Source: Sporosarcina sp. BP05 (lineage in GTDB: Bacteria; Bacillota; Bacilli; Bacillales_A; Planococcaceae). Taken from it: a stretch of 64,000 bases of DNA. Shown one piece after another: positions 27,173 to 35,734 of this stretch. The stretch is taken from assembly GCF_014282005.1 (NCBI RefSeq), contig NZ_JACFTD010000005.1, forward strand, positions 62,001-126,000, written 5' to 3'. A program made the position numbers and the translations under genes. The notes under the pieces are model-generated. The model made no database searches. It was given only the letters and a program-made list of their open reading frames with translations, and was not told where the DNA came from. Positions within the stretch are counted from its first letter, which is position 1. Each line of letters begins with the position of its first letter.

Positions 27173-28999
27173 TCAATAGACATCACGTTGATAACGTTTC
27201 TGCTGTTGCATGTCTGCTAAATAGTCAGATGCTTCCTTCGAACTCATGGCACCCTCTTCTTCAATGATTTTTTCCAGAGTAGCATGGACGTCAGTTGCCA
27301 TATGCTTTTCATCACCACAAATGTAGAGTACTGCACCCTCTTCCAACCAATTAAAAATAGCTTGACTGTTCTCTATCATTCGGTGTTGAACATAGACTTT
27401 ATCTTTCGTATCACGGGAAAATGCAACATCCATTCGCGTCAATACGCCCTCTTTGAGCCATTGCTGCCATTCAACCTGATACAGGAAGTCCGTAACGAAG
27501 TGTTGATCACCAAAGAACAACCATGTTTTCCCTTCAGCGCCAATCTCCTCGCGTTCTTCCAAGAAAGACCTGAACGGTGCTATTCCAGTACCAGGTCCAA
27601 TCATGATCAAAGGCGTGTTAGGATCTGCTGGTAATTTAAAGTTCGAGTTACGCTGAACATATACAGGTAAATGATCTCCTGGTATCGCACGTACAGCACA
27701 TACATCTGAACAGACACCTACCCGATCACGACCATGTGCCTCATAACGAACAGTTCCAATCGTGAGATGTACCTCATCTGGATTCGCTTTTGAACTACTA
27801 GCGATTGAATATAGTCGCGCCGGTATTTTACGTAATATTGCGACAAAACCACTTAGAGAGACTTCCCATGGTGCAAAATCACGCACTAGATCCAATAGAT
27901 CTCGACCATAGAGATAATCCCTGCATTCTTGCTCTCTTTCTGGTTCCAAGAGCTCCTTTAATTCATTGTTAGCGGTAAATTGTGCTGCTTTTTGTAGCAA
28001 TGGTTTCGTCAATACAGTGATTTCAAAATTAGAAATCAAAGCCTCGCGCAAAGGCTTAAGCTCACCCTGTTTATTGACCTTAACTACTTCGCTAGCATTC
28101 CAGCCCATCTCCTCAATCAAGGTATCTACTAATCCAAAATCATTTTCTGGATAAATGCCCAAACTGTCTCCTGGTTCAAACTCAAGGTTCGATCCTTCAA
28201 GTGATAACTCAAGATGACGCGTTTCTTTATTTGATCCACGACCATTTAAATTAAAATTTTCTAGAATCTCAGCTTTAAATGGATTTGTTCGAGAATACTC
28301 CAGTTGTCCCTCAATTACCTTGTTGACCGTTTGTTGGACAGTTGTAGAACTGCTTTCTTGTTGTTCATTTAATGTAGCTAAAACATTCGTAAACCACTCC
28401 GCTGCAGATTCATCATAATCCAAGTCGCAATCGACTCGTGGACTAAGCTGTTTTGCACCTAACTCCAGTAATCGTTCATCAAATTGTTTACCTGTCTGGC
28501 AGAAAAATTCATAAGAACTATCTCCCAATGACAGGACCGAAAATTGCAGATTCTCCAATCTTGGCGCTCTTTTACTATGAAGAAATTCATGGAATGGCAA
28601 TGCATTATCCGGTGGATCACCTTCGCCATGTGTACTTACAATAAGTAGTAAATTCTCGATTTTCTTGAGTGCATTCGGTTTGAATTCATTCATAGAAGCA
28701 AGACTTACTCGATACTCTACTGCTTTTAAATTCTTCGTCAGTTTTTCCGCCAAAGCTTGCCCATTGCCAGTCTGAGATCCGTAAAGAATTGTCACCTCTT
28801 TTGAGCTGACCTCTACTTGCGCTGCTGGTTCTTCCAGAACGACCACACTGCCTGACGCATTTGATTGCGTAACTAATTGACTTGCACTCAGGTAGCCGCC
28901 CAACCAGATTTGTTGCGTCTCTGTCAGTATCGGCAAAAGTTGATTAAGGAGTTCTACCTGTTGCTGATTAAAAGGACTGTTTATCACTTGAAGCGCCAA
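27173..28999 (-). CDS. cysJ: Sulfite reductase (NADPH) flavoprotein alpha-component
   Basis: A 608-residue diflavin reductase passing electrons from NADPH through FAD and FMN to CysI. Order: about 65 N-terminal residues, a flavodoxin domain (TILYGSQTGNGQALA, STHGEGDPPDNA), an FAD-binding domain (RLYSIASS) and an NADPH domain (MIGPGTGIAPFRSFLEER; C-terminal YQRDVY). I start at the TTG at 28999, giving LQVINSPFNQQQVELLN, which matches the start of B. subtilis CysJ, with GGGGTGG 7 nt upstream. A GTG at 29014 is in frame but has no ribosome binding site. Confidence 0.96.
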   Translation of the reverse strand: MALQVINSPFNQQQVELLNQLLPILTETQQIWLGGYLSASQLVTQSNASGSVVVLEEPAAQVEVSSKEVTILYGSQTGNGQALAEKLTKNLKAVEYRVSLASMNEFKPNALKKIENLLLIVSTHGEGDPPDNALPFHEFLHSKRAPRLENLQFSVLSLGDSSYEFFCQTGKQFDERLLELGAKQLSPRVDCDLDYDESAAEWFTNVLATLNEQQESSSTTVQQTVNKVIEGQLEYSRTNPFKAEILENFNLNGRGSNKETRHLELSLEGSNLEFEPGDSLGIYPENDFGLVDTLIEEMGWNASEVVKVNKQGELKPLREALISNFEITVLTKPLLQKAAQFTANNELKELLEPEREQECRDYLYGRDLLDLVRDFAPWEVSLSGFVAILRKIPARLYSIASSSKANPDEVHLTIGTVRYEAHGRDRVGVCSDVCAVRAIPGDHLPVYVQRNSNFKLPADPNTPLIMIGPGTGIAPFRSFLEEREEIGAEGKTWLFFGDQHFVTDFLYQVEWQQWLKEGVLTRMDVAFSRDTKDKVYVQHRMIENSQAIFNWLEEGAVLYICGDEKHMATDVHATLEKIIEEEGAMSSKEASDYLADMQQQKRYQRDVY

Positions 29000-29047
29000 A
29001 GTTTTCCACCCCACAAAAATAGTATTTTACACAGTTATCCCGCATTA

Positions 29048-29174
29048 ACGGGCAGTAAGACCCCCACTTCAAGTTTTCGGGGACAAGATTAGAATCAGTG
29101 GGGGATCAACTGCCCGTAAAAGCCCGAATGGTTAAACTAACAATCAGTAGGGATGAAGTAAATCCCCACTGATT
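29048..29174. repeat. Two nested inverted repeats sharing a CAGTGGGG core, upstream of cysJ
   Basis: First unit: ACGGGCAGT ... CCCCCACT, then AGTGGGGG ... ACTGCCCGT (29048-29117), whose arms pair over about 17 bp around a loop. Second unit: AATCAGTAGGGA-N9-TCCCCACTGATT (29142-29174). The element fills most of the 205 bp between the yezD-like gene and cysJ. It could be an mRNA structure controlling cysJI or the end of a decayed mobile element. Confidence 0.55.
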
Positions 29175-29204
29175 GAAGATTAACTTTATCAAAAGAGTAA
29201 ACGT

Positions 29205-29351
29205 TTATTTTAATCTAATTTTCTCGTTTCTCTCTATTTGAACTACAACATTGTCTTGAATAACCAATGTGATAGAGCCATAATTCATCGTACTCAGCAT
29301 CTTTTTAACATTTTCAATGGTAAGTTCAAGATTTTGTTCACGTTTTTCCAT
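29205..29351 (-). CDS. YezD/DUF2292-like small protein
   Basis: A 48-residue protein reading MEKREQNLELTIENVKKM, then GSITLVIQDNVVVQIERNEK. This has the size and pattern of the DUF2292/YezD family: an N-terminal helix, then a beta hairpin with GSI...VIQDxxVVQIE. Members are often found beside sulfur assimilation genes. AAAGGATGAAAAGGG precedes the ATG at 29351. It sits between sirB (35 nt upstream) and cysJ, on the same strand. The molecular function is not known; the context suggests a role in cysteine or sulfite metabolism. Confidence 0.8.
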   Translation of the reverse strand: MEKREQNLELTIENVKKMLSTMNYGSITLVIQDNVVVQIERNEKIRLK

Positions 29352-29386
29352 AATCCCTTTTCATCCTTTCAGACAAAGTCTCTTCA

Positions 29387-30142
29387 TTAAAAAGGCAGAC
29401 TGTTTTGTTCTTTTTCAAGTAACTCATTCACCCGTTCAACAAGTACATCCTGGACATATTTGTGATAACCAAGATTTTCACAAAGAATAAGCTGCTGACC
29501 AGTAGTAGATTGTTTCATAATTTTTTTCTCAATACCATTCATTAAAATACCTGTAAATAATAAGTACGGTATAATGAAAACTTGCTTTTGAGGTGCTTGC
29601 TGTAGTTGCAGTAATGCTTCATCGAAATGAGGCTCCGCTCCGTAAAGAAAACAAACAGTTACTTTGTTGAAGGAATACTTTTCAGCAAGAAGCAGTGCAA
29701 TTTCATTTAAATCATGCTTGACTGCGGGATCACTACTCCCCCTACCTACGATTAACACTTGAGCATCTTCTGCAATCGCTACTTGTCGTTCAACAACCCG
29801 CTCATATAAACTATCAACAATTTTTGGATGAATGCCAAATGCTTTTCCGTATGTAAATTCGATATCGGGATACATGATTTTTCCCACTTCGATTTCTAAT
29901 GGAATATCTTCATTTGCATGCGCCGCAGTTAATAAAAGTATAGGAACAACGGCAATCTTAGTAGCTCCGCGTTCCACACACTTCGTAATCCCTTCATCCA
30001 CGCTTGGTGCCGCCAGTTCTAAAAAACAAATCTCTTGAATCGGAACATCAATCATTGATTGACTGCTCTTAATAAACTGAATGGCTTCTTCGACACCTGC
30101 TTTAATCCGACTACCGTGACCCACATATAAGACAGCCTGCAC
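29387..30142 (-). CDS. sirB: Sirohydrochlorin ferrochelatase
   Basis: 251 residues of the CbiX/SirB family. It inserts iron into sirohydrochlorin to complete siroheme for CysI. The N-terminal motif LYVGHGSRIKAGVEE carries the metal-binding His (H9 region), ILLTAAHANEDIP carries the second conserved His, and a second half-domain (VLIVGRGSSDPAVK) mirrors the first, as in two-domain SirB. The start is a GTG at 30142 behind AAAGGGGGAATCAGC. It is 20 nt downstream of the methyltransferase gene. Confidence 0.93.
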   Translation of the reverse strand: MQAVLYVGHGSRIKAGVEEAIQFIKSSQSMIDVPIQEICFLELAAPSVDEGITKCVERGATKIAVVPILLLTAAHANEDIPLEIEVGKIMYPDIEFTYGKAFGIHPKIVDSLYERVVERQVAIAEDAQVLIVGRGSSDPAVKHDLNEIALLLAEKYSFNKVTVCFLYGAEPHFDEALLQLQQAPQKQVFIIPYLLFTGILMNGIEKKIMKQSTTGQQLILCENLGYHKYVQDVLVERVNELLEKEQNSLPF

Positions 30143-30162
30143 GCTGATTCCCCCTTTAGCTG

Positions 30163-30945
30163 CTAGTATGCAGATACTTCTTTAATGCTATTTTGGTTCA
30201 ATCCCGTTTGTTCGAACCACTGAATCTTCTCCCGCAACTTCACAACTTCACCGACAATGATCATACTTGGGTTTTTAATTTCGGATTCTCTCGCAATCTC
30301 TACAATTGTAGAAAGTGTACCTGTAATTGTATACTGCGCTTCTGTCGTTCCCCAATGAACCAGTGCTACTGGCGTGCTCTCAGGTCGGCCGTGCTTCGTC
30401 AGTTGCTCACAAATATAAGGTAAGTTTCCGACACCCATATAAATTGCTAAGGTATCAATCCCGACCGCAAGGCTCTCCCAATGGATGGAATCGCTTTTAC
30501 CAGCACGCATATGGCCCGTTACAATCGCAAAACTCGAACTGAGATCACGATGAGTGACTGGGATACCCGCATAAGCAGGAGCTGCAATCCCAGCAGTAAT
30601 TCCTGGAACCACCTCAAATGGGATTCCATTGTCTGCAAGAACTTCTGCCTCTTCAGCACCTCTTCCAAAAACGAATGGATCTCCACCTTTTAAGCGTGTG
30701 ACGATTTTTCCTTGCTTCGCGTATTTCACTAAAAAGTGGTTAATCGTCTCTTGAATCATTGCGTGATAGTTTGGGAGTTTTCCGCAATATATCAAGTCCG
30801 CTCCGGGTTTTGCATAAGTTAGCAGCTCTTTATTTATTAAACGATCATACAAGATGACATCCGCTTGTTGAATACATTTCATCCCTTTAACGGTGATTAA
30901 ATCAACATCTCCAGGTCCAGCTCCAACTATAAATACTTTCCCCAT
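30163..30945 (-). CDS. sumT: Uroporphyrinogen-III C-methyltransferase
   Basis: A 260-residue SAM-dependent methyltransferase (SUMT/CobA type) that converts uroporphyrinogen III to precorrin-2. The SAM site GAGPGDVDLITVKG is at about 7-20, with RLKGGDPFVFGRGAEE and the late TPVALVHWGTTEAQ. With sirC and sirB it makes up the full siroheme branch in this cluster. The third of three in-frame starts (ATG at 30945) is chosen because AGGAGAG is then 8 nt upstream. It lies 44 nt after sat. Confidence 0.95.
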   Translation of the reverse strand: MGKVFIVGAGPGDVDLITVKGMKCIQQADVILYDRLINKELLTYAKPGADLIYCGKLPNYHAMIQETINHFLVKYAKQGKIVTRLKGGDPFVFGRGAEEAEVLADNGIPFEVVPGITAGIAAPAYAGIPVTHRDLSSSFAIVTGHMRAGKSDSIHWESLAVGIDTLAIYMGVGNLPYICEQLTKHGRPESTPVALVHWGTTEAQYTITGTLSTIVEIARESEIKNPSMIIVGEVVKLREKIQWFEQTGLNQNSIKEVSAY

Positions 30946-30989
30946 TTTCATCTCTCCTCTCACCGTGCATTTCTATAATAGATTCATCG

Positions 30990-32138
30990 TTATGAATGGA
31001 TCTCTTCTTTTTGCATTCCTGCAATTAATACGTCGATCACTTCGGGTCGACTAAATGTCGATGGCAGTTGTTCTCCGTTACGAAGCATTTCTCTCACCTT
31101 TGTACCCGACAAGATTACATGGTAGCTGACATCATGCGGACACGTTTTAGGTGTAGCCATGTTGCCGCATTTATTACAGTAAAAGCTATGCTCGAAAAAT
31201 AATAACGTAATCCCAAGTTCTCCATGCGTAAAGTTGCTAAAGATTTTCTGAGCATCATACGTCCCGTAATAATTACCAACACCCGCATGATCACGACCAA
31301 CGATAAAGTGTGTACAACCAAAATTCTTTCTGACCATCGCATGAAAAACAGCTTCTCTTGGTCCCGCATAACGCATTGCCGCTGTAAATACACCTAAAAA
31401 CACATGCTCTTTCGCATAATAGTTTGCTAGTAATACTTCATAGCTTTCCATGCGTACAACTGCTGGAATATCATCCGATTTCGTTTCACCCACAAGTGGA
31501 TTCAAAAATAATCCATCTACAATTTCCAATGCAGTCTTTTGAATATACTCATGTGCTCTATGAACCGGGTTTCTTGTTTGGAAACCAACGACTGTTTTCC
31601 AACCGAGCTCTTGGAACTTTTGCCTTGTTGCAATTGGGTCATATAGGTACTCCGAAAACTCATTCAGGGGTCTTCTCTGAATCAGCGTGATTGGTCCGCC
31701 AAGATAGACATTAGGACGTTCAAACAACTTCTTCACGCCAGGATGCTCACGGTCTGTCGTTTGATAAACCAGTTCAGCTTCTTTTTCCTTATCTGGTGTG
31801 AAAATATCCGATACTTCGAGAACACCATAGACAACTCCATCTCTCTCCAATTTCACAAAGTTCCCAACAGCGATACCTTGTGCATTCACCTCTGTTGTTG
31901 GCAATGTAATCGGAATTGTCCAAGGTACTCCAGTAGATAATCTCATTGTTGCAACAACAGAATTGTAATCTACTTCTGTCAAAAATCCAGTTAACGGACT
32001 ATATGCACCCGTACCAATTAAATCCAAGTCGCTGCTAGCAATTTCGTCTAATTCAACTATTTTAGTTAGCCCTTCGAACTGAAAATTAGGATTCCAGCGA
32101 TTAATTAATGTACCGCCATGCGGTTGACTTAAACTCAT
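30990..32138 (-). CDS. sat: Sulfate adenylyltransferase (ATP sulfurylase)
   Basis: A 382-residue homomeric ATP sulfurylase that makes adenylyl sulfate from ATP and sulfate. Active-site motifs: [11 protein letters not shown] and [13 protein letters not shown] Cys/His metal site, [15 protein letters not shown], is near the C-terminus, as in Bacillus and archaeal-type Sat. The ATG directly follows the cysH stop codon (TAAATG), with GGGGG inside the last cysH codons, so translation is coupled. This is the single-chain form, not CysDN. Confidence 0.97.
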   Translation of the reverse strand: MSLSQPHGGTLINRWNPNFQFEGLTKIVELDEIASSDLDLIGTGAYSPLTGFLTEVDYNSVVATMRLSTGVPWTIPITLPTTEVNAQGIAVGNFVKLERDGVVYGVLEVSDIFTPDKEKEAELVYQTTDREHPGVKKLFERPNVYLGGPITLIQRRPLNEFSEYLYDPIATRQKFQELGWKTVVGFQTRNPVHRAHEYIQKTALEIVDGLFLNPLVGETKSDDIPAVVRMESYEVLLANYYAKEHVFLGVFTAAMRYAGPREAVFHAMVRKNFGCTHFIVGRDHAGVGNYYGTYDAQKIFSNFTHGELGITLLFFEHSFYCNKCGNMATPKTCPHDVSYHVILSGTKVREMLRNGEQLPSTFSRPEVIDVLIAGMQKEEIHS

Positions 32139-32864
32139 TTAAATTCCCCCATTTTCTTTAGGTTGATGCAAGCCACATTCTGTCTTTGTTTGATTTGCCC
32201 AGCGCCCTGACCTCGACCCCGTCGTTGTATCCCCTTTGAATGTGCAGTGTGTGCAACCGATACTTGGATAGCCTTGGTCGTGGAGTGGATTATAGGGCAA
32301 GTTATGTTTTTTTACATAATCCCAAATATCTGTCCACATCCAATAAATCAGCGGGCAAATTTTTATCGATTGAAAGGTTTCATCCTTGTTCACAAAGTTT
32401 GTCTGACTCCTTGATGGTGATTGTTCGCGCCTAAGTCCGGATAACCAAGCGGTCGTATCGCTCATCGCTTCTCGGAGCGGAATTACTTTCCTCATATGAC
32501 AACAACGATCCGGCTGTCTTTCCCATAGGCGATCGCCATACTTGTCAGCTTGTTCCTCAGCCGTTAAGCTAGGCTTTTTCATTTCAATTTCCAGCTTTGG
32601 ATAACGTTTCTTTACTTCATCGATTAGCGTATGCGTTTCTTGAAAATGAAATTCAGTTTCGAGAAAGACTACTTTAGCTGTTGGTTTTATTTGCGAGATT
32701 AAATCTATCATTACGATACCTTCAACTCCAAAACTACACGCATATACAAGATCATCGTATTCCTTGTAAGCCCATCGCAATACGTTTAACGCACCTTTTG
32801 ACTCGTCATCAATCGTAAAAACTTCACTAGTCTCAGACCAAGATTTGTACGTCAACTTCGCCAT
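32139..32864 (-). CDS. cysH: Phosphoadenylyl/adenylyl-sulfate reductase, Fe-S type
   Basis: A 241-residue thioredoxin-dependent reductase yielding sulfite. It has the P-loop-like SFGVEGIVMID and the paired cysteines CCHMRK (about 121) and CTHC (about 205) that bind a 4Fe-4S cluster, plus the C-terminal catalytic KTECGLH. The Fe-S form is found in APS reductases and in the B. subtilis enzyme that takes both APS and PAPS. cysC nearby means PAPS can be made, so the true substrate is open. The start at 32864 follows GGGGGGAGAGAATTAGC. First gene of the cysH-sat-siroheme operon, preceded by an unusual leader. Confidence 0.95.
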   Translation of the reverse strand: MAKLTYKSWSETSEVFTIDDESKGALNVLRWAYKEYDDLVYACSFGVEGIVMIDLISQIKPTAKVVFLETEFHFQETHTLIDEVKKRYPKLEIEMKKPSLTAEEQADKYGDRLWERQPDRCCHMRKVIPLREAMSDTTAWLSGLRREQSPSRSQTNFVNKDETFQSIKICPLIYWMWTDIWDYVKKHNLPYNPLHDQGYPSIGCTHCTFKGDTTTGSRSGRWANQTKTECGLHQPKENGGI

Positions 32865-32921
32865 GCTAATTCTCTCCCCCCTAAACATAATGATTCTATT
32901 ACTCTTTCCTTTTTAAAAAGA

Positions 32922-32950
32922 CGACTTTAATCGATTAGTGATTAAAGTCG
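32922..32950 (-). terminator. Hairpin with T-run inside the cysH leader (candidate attenuator)
   Basis: CGACTTTAATC-N7-GATTAAAGTCG is followed on the minus strand by CTTTTT. It lies about 60 nt before the cysH start and about 80 nt after the predicted transcription start. It could be an attenuator for cysH or simply the end of the cysC transcript. Confidence 0.6.
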
Positions 32951-32953
32951 CCT

Positions 32954-33064
32954 CTACTTTTTAGTCAGCGAATATTTCATTTGTGCTCGATTTTCTAGTA
33001 GCTTCTGGGTTTCCAGTCAGCTAGTGATTAGCGTTATACTAACTTTATTATTCCTATGTGTCAA
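32954..33064 (-). promoter_or_regulatory. cysH promoter and structured leader with short uORF
   Basis: On the minus strand: TTGACA (33059-33064), a 17-nt spacer and TAGTAT (33036-33041) give a start near 33029. The leader then has hairpin TAGCTGACTGGAAACCCAGAAGCTA (32999-33023) and a nine-codon frame ATG...TAG (32954-32980, MKYSLTKK), directly before the T-run hairpin. TCGC/GCGA and ACU/AGU pairings near 32946-32969 could compete with that hairpin. No SAM-I, T-box or other known riboswitch signature is seen. The rest of 32865-33215 shows no gene. Confidence 0.5.
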
Positions 33065-33215
33065 GTAGGTTTAAAGACATTATATTCCTAAACAACTAAT
33101 ATGTTACGTGTTTAGTAGTTTTTTAAAAGTATTAATAAATTGTTAGACAATGTCACTTCAAATCCGTTGCTACGCATAGCGTAGACTCTGCTCAATTAGG
33201 TAGATATTCATATAT

Positions 33216-33818
33216 TCAACAGATATAGTTATTTTCTTTTAAATAAGAAACGATGCGTTCAACGGATTCTTCAATGCTTAACTGATTAGTATCAATGATT
33301 ATTTCTGGATTAATAGGTTCTTCATAAGGAGCATCGATTCCTGTAAAGCCTTTAATTTCACCCAATCTTGCTTTTTTATAAAATCCCTTTGGATCTCGTT
33401 CTTCGCATGTTGCTAAACTTGCTTTGACGTATATTTCGATAAATTCATCAGCTTCGACAATTTCGCGTACTTGATCTCGATCTTCCAGATAAGGGGAAAT
33501 GAATGCCGTTAATGTCAACAAACCTGCATCGACCATAAGTTTGGACACTTCACCGATTCTGCGAATATTTTCCGTCCGATCATCTGGGCTAAACCCTAGA
33601 TTCTTATTTAGACCATGCCGGACATTATCCCCATCCAATCGATATGTGTGAATGCCCTCAGAATGTAACGCAGTTTCTAGCGCTACTGAAACTGTTGACT
33701 TCCCTGAACCTGATAGGCCCGTGAACCAAAGAATAGCACTTTTATGGCCCTTTACTTCTTGACGATTTTCTTTTGTTACCTCTGATTCATGCCAAACGAT
33801 ATTTGTAGACTCCGTCAT
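33216..33818 (-). CDS. cysC: Adenylylsulfate kinase
   Basis: A 200-residue APS kinase that phosphorylates APS to PAPS. Walker [10 protein letters not shown] is at about 34-42, with [18 protein letters not shown] and the APS-binding stretch [12 protein letters not shown], then a late lid [11 protein letters not shown]. The start at 33818 follows AGGGGGGCAAACA. It is transcribed alone from a SAM-riboswitch promoter, about 350 bp upstream of cysH. That separates its control from the rest of the pathway. Confidence 0.96.
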   Translation of the reverse strand: MTESTNIVWHESEVTKENRQEVKGHKSAILWFTGLSGSGKSTVSVALETALHSEGIHTYRLDGDNVRHGLNKNLGFSPDDRTENIRRIGEVSKLMVDAGLLTLTAFISPYLEDRDQVREIVEADEFIEIYVKASLATCEERDPKGFYKKARLGEIKGFTGIDAPYEEPINPEIIIDTNQLSIEESVERIVSYLKENNYIC

Positions 33819-33984
33819 TGTTTGCCCCCCTAAAATCATTTGTTTCGCTGTTTAATTGTTATATACAAAAAAGACACCTTTTTATACGATCTAAATAACC
33901 GAGTAGAAAGATGCCTTTAGTTGTCTAATTAGCATATATGAAGTTATGTGAAATGTTGAATGTCTTACAACATTTACAGGAAAA

Positions 33985-34020
33985 ATAAAAAACCCGCTTC
34001 TAGTAGAATAAGAAGAGGTT
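33985..34020 (-). terminator. Terminator of the SAM riboswitch expression platform
   Basis: On the minus strand AACCTCTTCT ... AGAAGCGGGTT is followed by T6ATTTTT, about 30 nt after the aptamer. Its 5' arm (CCTCTTCTTAT) can pair instead with ATAAGAGGAG at the aptamer 3' end, giving the expected antiterminator. Confidence 0.85.
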
Positions 34021-34046
34021 AATAGCATCGAACATATATTACTCCT

Positions 34047-34143
34047 CTTATCTGCTAAACTTTCGTTTACTGGAATTGGCACAGTACTAGACAGTCTGTT
34101 GCCGAGGTTTCATCGGGCCAGTCCCTCAACCTCTCTGGATAAG
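34047..34143 (-). ncRNA. SAM-I (S-box) riboswitch upstream of cysC
   Basis: Read on the minus strand, it begins CTTATCCAGAGAGG and continues TGAGGGACTGGCCCGATGAA and then CCTCGGCAAC, before closing with GCAGATAAG. These are the P1 ends, kink-turn and SAM-binding core of the S-box class. When S-adenosylmethionine is high, the downstream terminator should form and stop cysC transcription. A full terminator/antiterminator follows at 33985-34020. Confidence 0.97.
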
Positions 34144-34167
34144 ATATAAACTATTAAGTTGAGACCA

Positions 34168-34196
34168 ATATTACATTATCAAATACTTAAAGTCAA
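34168..34196 (-). promoter_or_regulatory. Promoter of the S-box-cysC transcript
   Basis: On the minus strand, TTGACT (34191-34196), a 17-nt spacer and TAATAT (34168-34173). This places the start just upstream of the aptamer. Between here and dctM (34197-34459) I see only the dctM terminator. Confidence 0.75.
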
Positions 34197-34405
34197 TGAC
34201 TTGTCAGAATTTATTTTTAATCCAATAAGTTTAGTTTGGTTTAAAAGACAATGCACGTCCTAGAAACATGGTTGAAGATTGACACTAAGGATCGATTCAT
34301 TTATTTTCCACAAAACTGTTTTATATCCCTTTCTAATCCTGTCTATCAACTTACAATTCTTCTATTATCTTGAGCAACTTGTTCCAAGCAAATCGAAAAG
34401 AAACA

Positions 34406-34423
34406 CGACTCTAGTTAGAGTCG
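34406..34423 (-). terminator. Terminator of the TRAP transporter operon
   Basis: A perfect palindrome, CGACTCTA-GT-TAGAGTCG, is followed on the minus strand by TGTTTCTTTTCG, 37 bp past dctM. Confidence 0.65.
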
Positions 34424-34459
34424 CATCCCTTTATTTGTAAATCCGATACTAAATACTTA

Positions 34460-35734
34460 TCATTTCATAAATGTTCCTAAAAAGAGACTGATCTGCGGAA
34501 TGAATGAAATGATAATGATATCAAGAATCATCACAATGATGAACGGAATAATCGCCTTTACAAGGCTTTCAAATTTCGTTCCAGCGATGTTAGCAGCAAC
34601 AAATAGGTTTATTCCGACTGGAGGTGTTATAAAACCAATTGCCAAGTTAAAGATCATAATGATTCCAAAGTGGACGAGATCGATTCCTAGAGCGCTGACA
34701 ATCGGCACAAGAATCGGTGTCAAAATAATGATTGCTGCAGATGTTTCCAGGAAAGTTCCTACAAAGAGTAATAGAACATTAATAATTAACAATGCGATAA
34801 TCCAATTATCTGTGACACCAAGCATAACCTCGGTTATTTCTCTCGGTACACGTGCTCTTGTTAAGTAATAACCAAATATTGATGCTCCGGCAATAATAAA
34901 CATGATCACCGCAGAAACAACAACAGATGATGAGAATATTTCTATTAAATCTCTAAATTTAATTTCTTTGTAAATGAATATACCGACAATCAAACCATAA
35001 ACTACAGCAACAACTGCTGCTTCAGTTGGCGTAAAAATCCCGCCATAAATCCCGCCTAAAATAATCACCGGCATCAAAATCGCTAAAATCGCATCAGCGA
35101 ATGCTTTGAAAAAATCGATTACTGTAAACCGCTCTCCGCCACCATATCCCTTTTTTAGTGAGATAACATAGACAAGAATCAAAAGCGAAACAACCACCAA
35201 AATCCCAGGTAAAATTCCTGCGATGAATAAAGAACTAATTGATACACCAGCAGTCACACCATATAGAACGAGTGGCACACTGGGCGGTATCATTACACCA
35301 ATTGTTCCACCAGCAGCTTGTACCGCAGTAGAAAAGCTTTTATCGTATCCTTTTTTAACCATAGCCGGAATTAACAGTGATCCGACCGCGGCAGTTGTGG
35401 CTGCAGCTGACCCAGAAATTGCGGCAAAAAATGCACAAGCAATAATTGATACAATCGCAAGTCCACCTGTTACACGCCCGAACAAAACGTTTGCCAGGTG
35501 AATCAATCTCCTGGATATTCCGCCATTCTCCATCAATTTACCAGCTAAAATGAAAAATGGTATTGCCAGTAGAGGAAAAGATGCGACGGAATTAAACATA
35601 CGCTGCATCAGAACGATTAAAGAAACTTGTCCATCTACCAGGAATACGAGGGAAGAGGCCATTCCTAAGGCAACTGCAATAGGTACTCCAATCAAAAATA
35701 ACAATGCGAGTAATACGAATAAAAGAATAGTCAT
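34460..35734 (-). CDS. TRAP transporter large permease subunit (DctM type)
   Basis: A 424-residue membrane protein with about 12 helices, the ion-coupled transport subunit of a tripartite TRAP system. Family stretches: GMASSLVFLVDGQ, LAIPFFILAGKLMENGGIS, GSAAATTAAVGSLLIPAM, IPPSVPLVLYG and late GFITPPVGINLFVAAN. The ATG overlaps the dctQ stop by four bases, which couples translation. The substrate class (dicarboxylate, other organic acid, sulfonate) cannot be read from this subunit. Confidence 0.94.
   Translation of the reverse strand: MTILLFVLLALLFLIGVPIAVALGMASSLVFLVDGQVSLIVLMQRMFNSVASFPLLAIPFFILAGKLMENGGISRRLIHLANVLFGRVTGGLAIVSIIACAFFAAISGSAAATTAAVGSLLIPAMVKKGYDKSFSTAVQAAGGTIGVMIPPSVPLVLYGVTAGVSISSLFIAGILPGILVVVSLLILVYVISLKKGYGGGERFTVIDFFKAFADAILAILMPVIILGGIYGGIFTPTEAAVVAVVYGLIVGIFIYKEIKFRDLIEIFSSSVVVSAVIMFIIAGASIFGYYLTRARVPREITEVMLGVTDNWIIALLIINVLLLFVGTFLETSAAIIILTPILVPIVSALGIDLVHFGIIMIFNLAIGFITPPVGINLFVAANIAGTKFESLVKAIIPFIIVMILDIIIISFIPQISLFLGTFMK

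Noticed and set aside
33891..34082. Minus-strand 63-codon frame upstream of cysC
   Set aside because: It lies over the SAM riboswitch and its terminator; no ribosome binding site, no protein-like composition.
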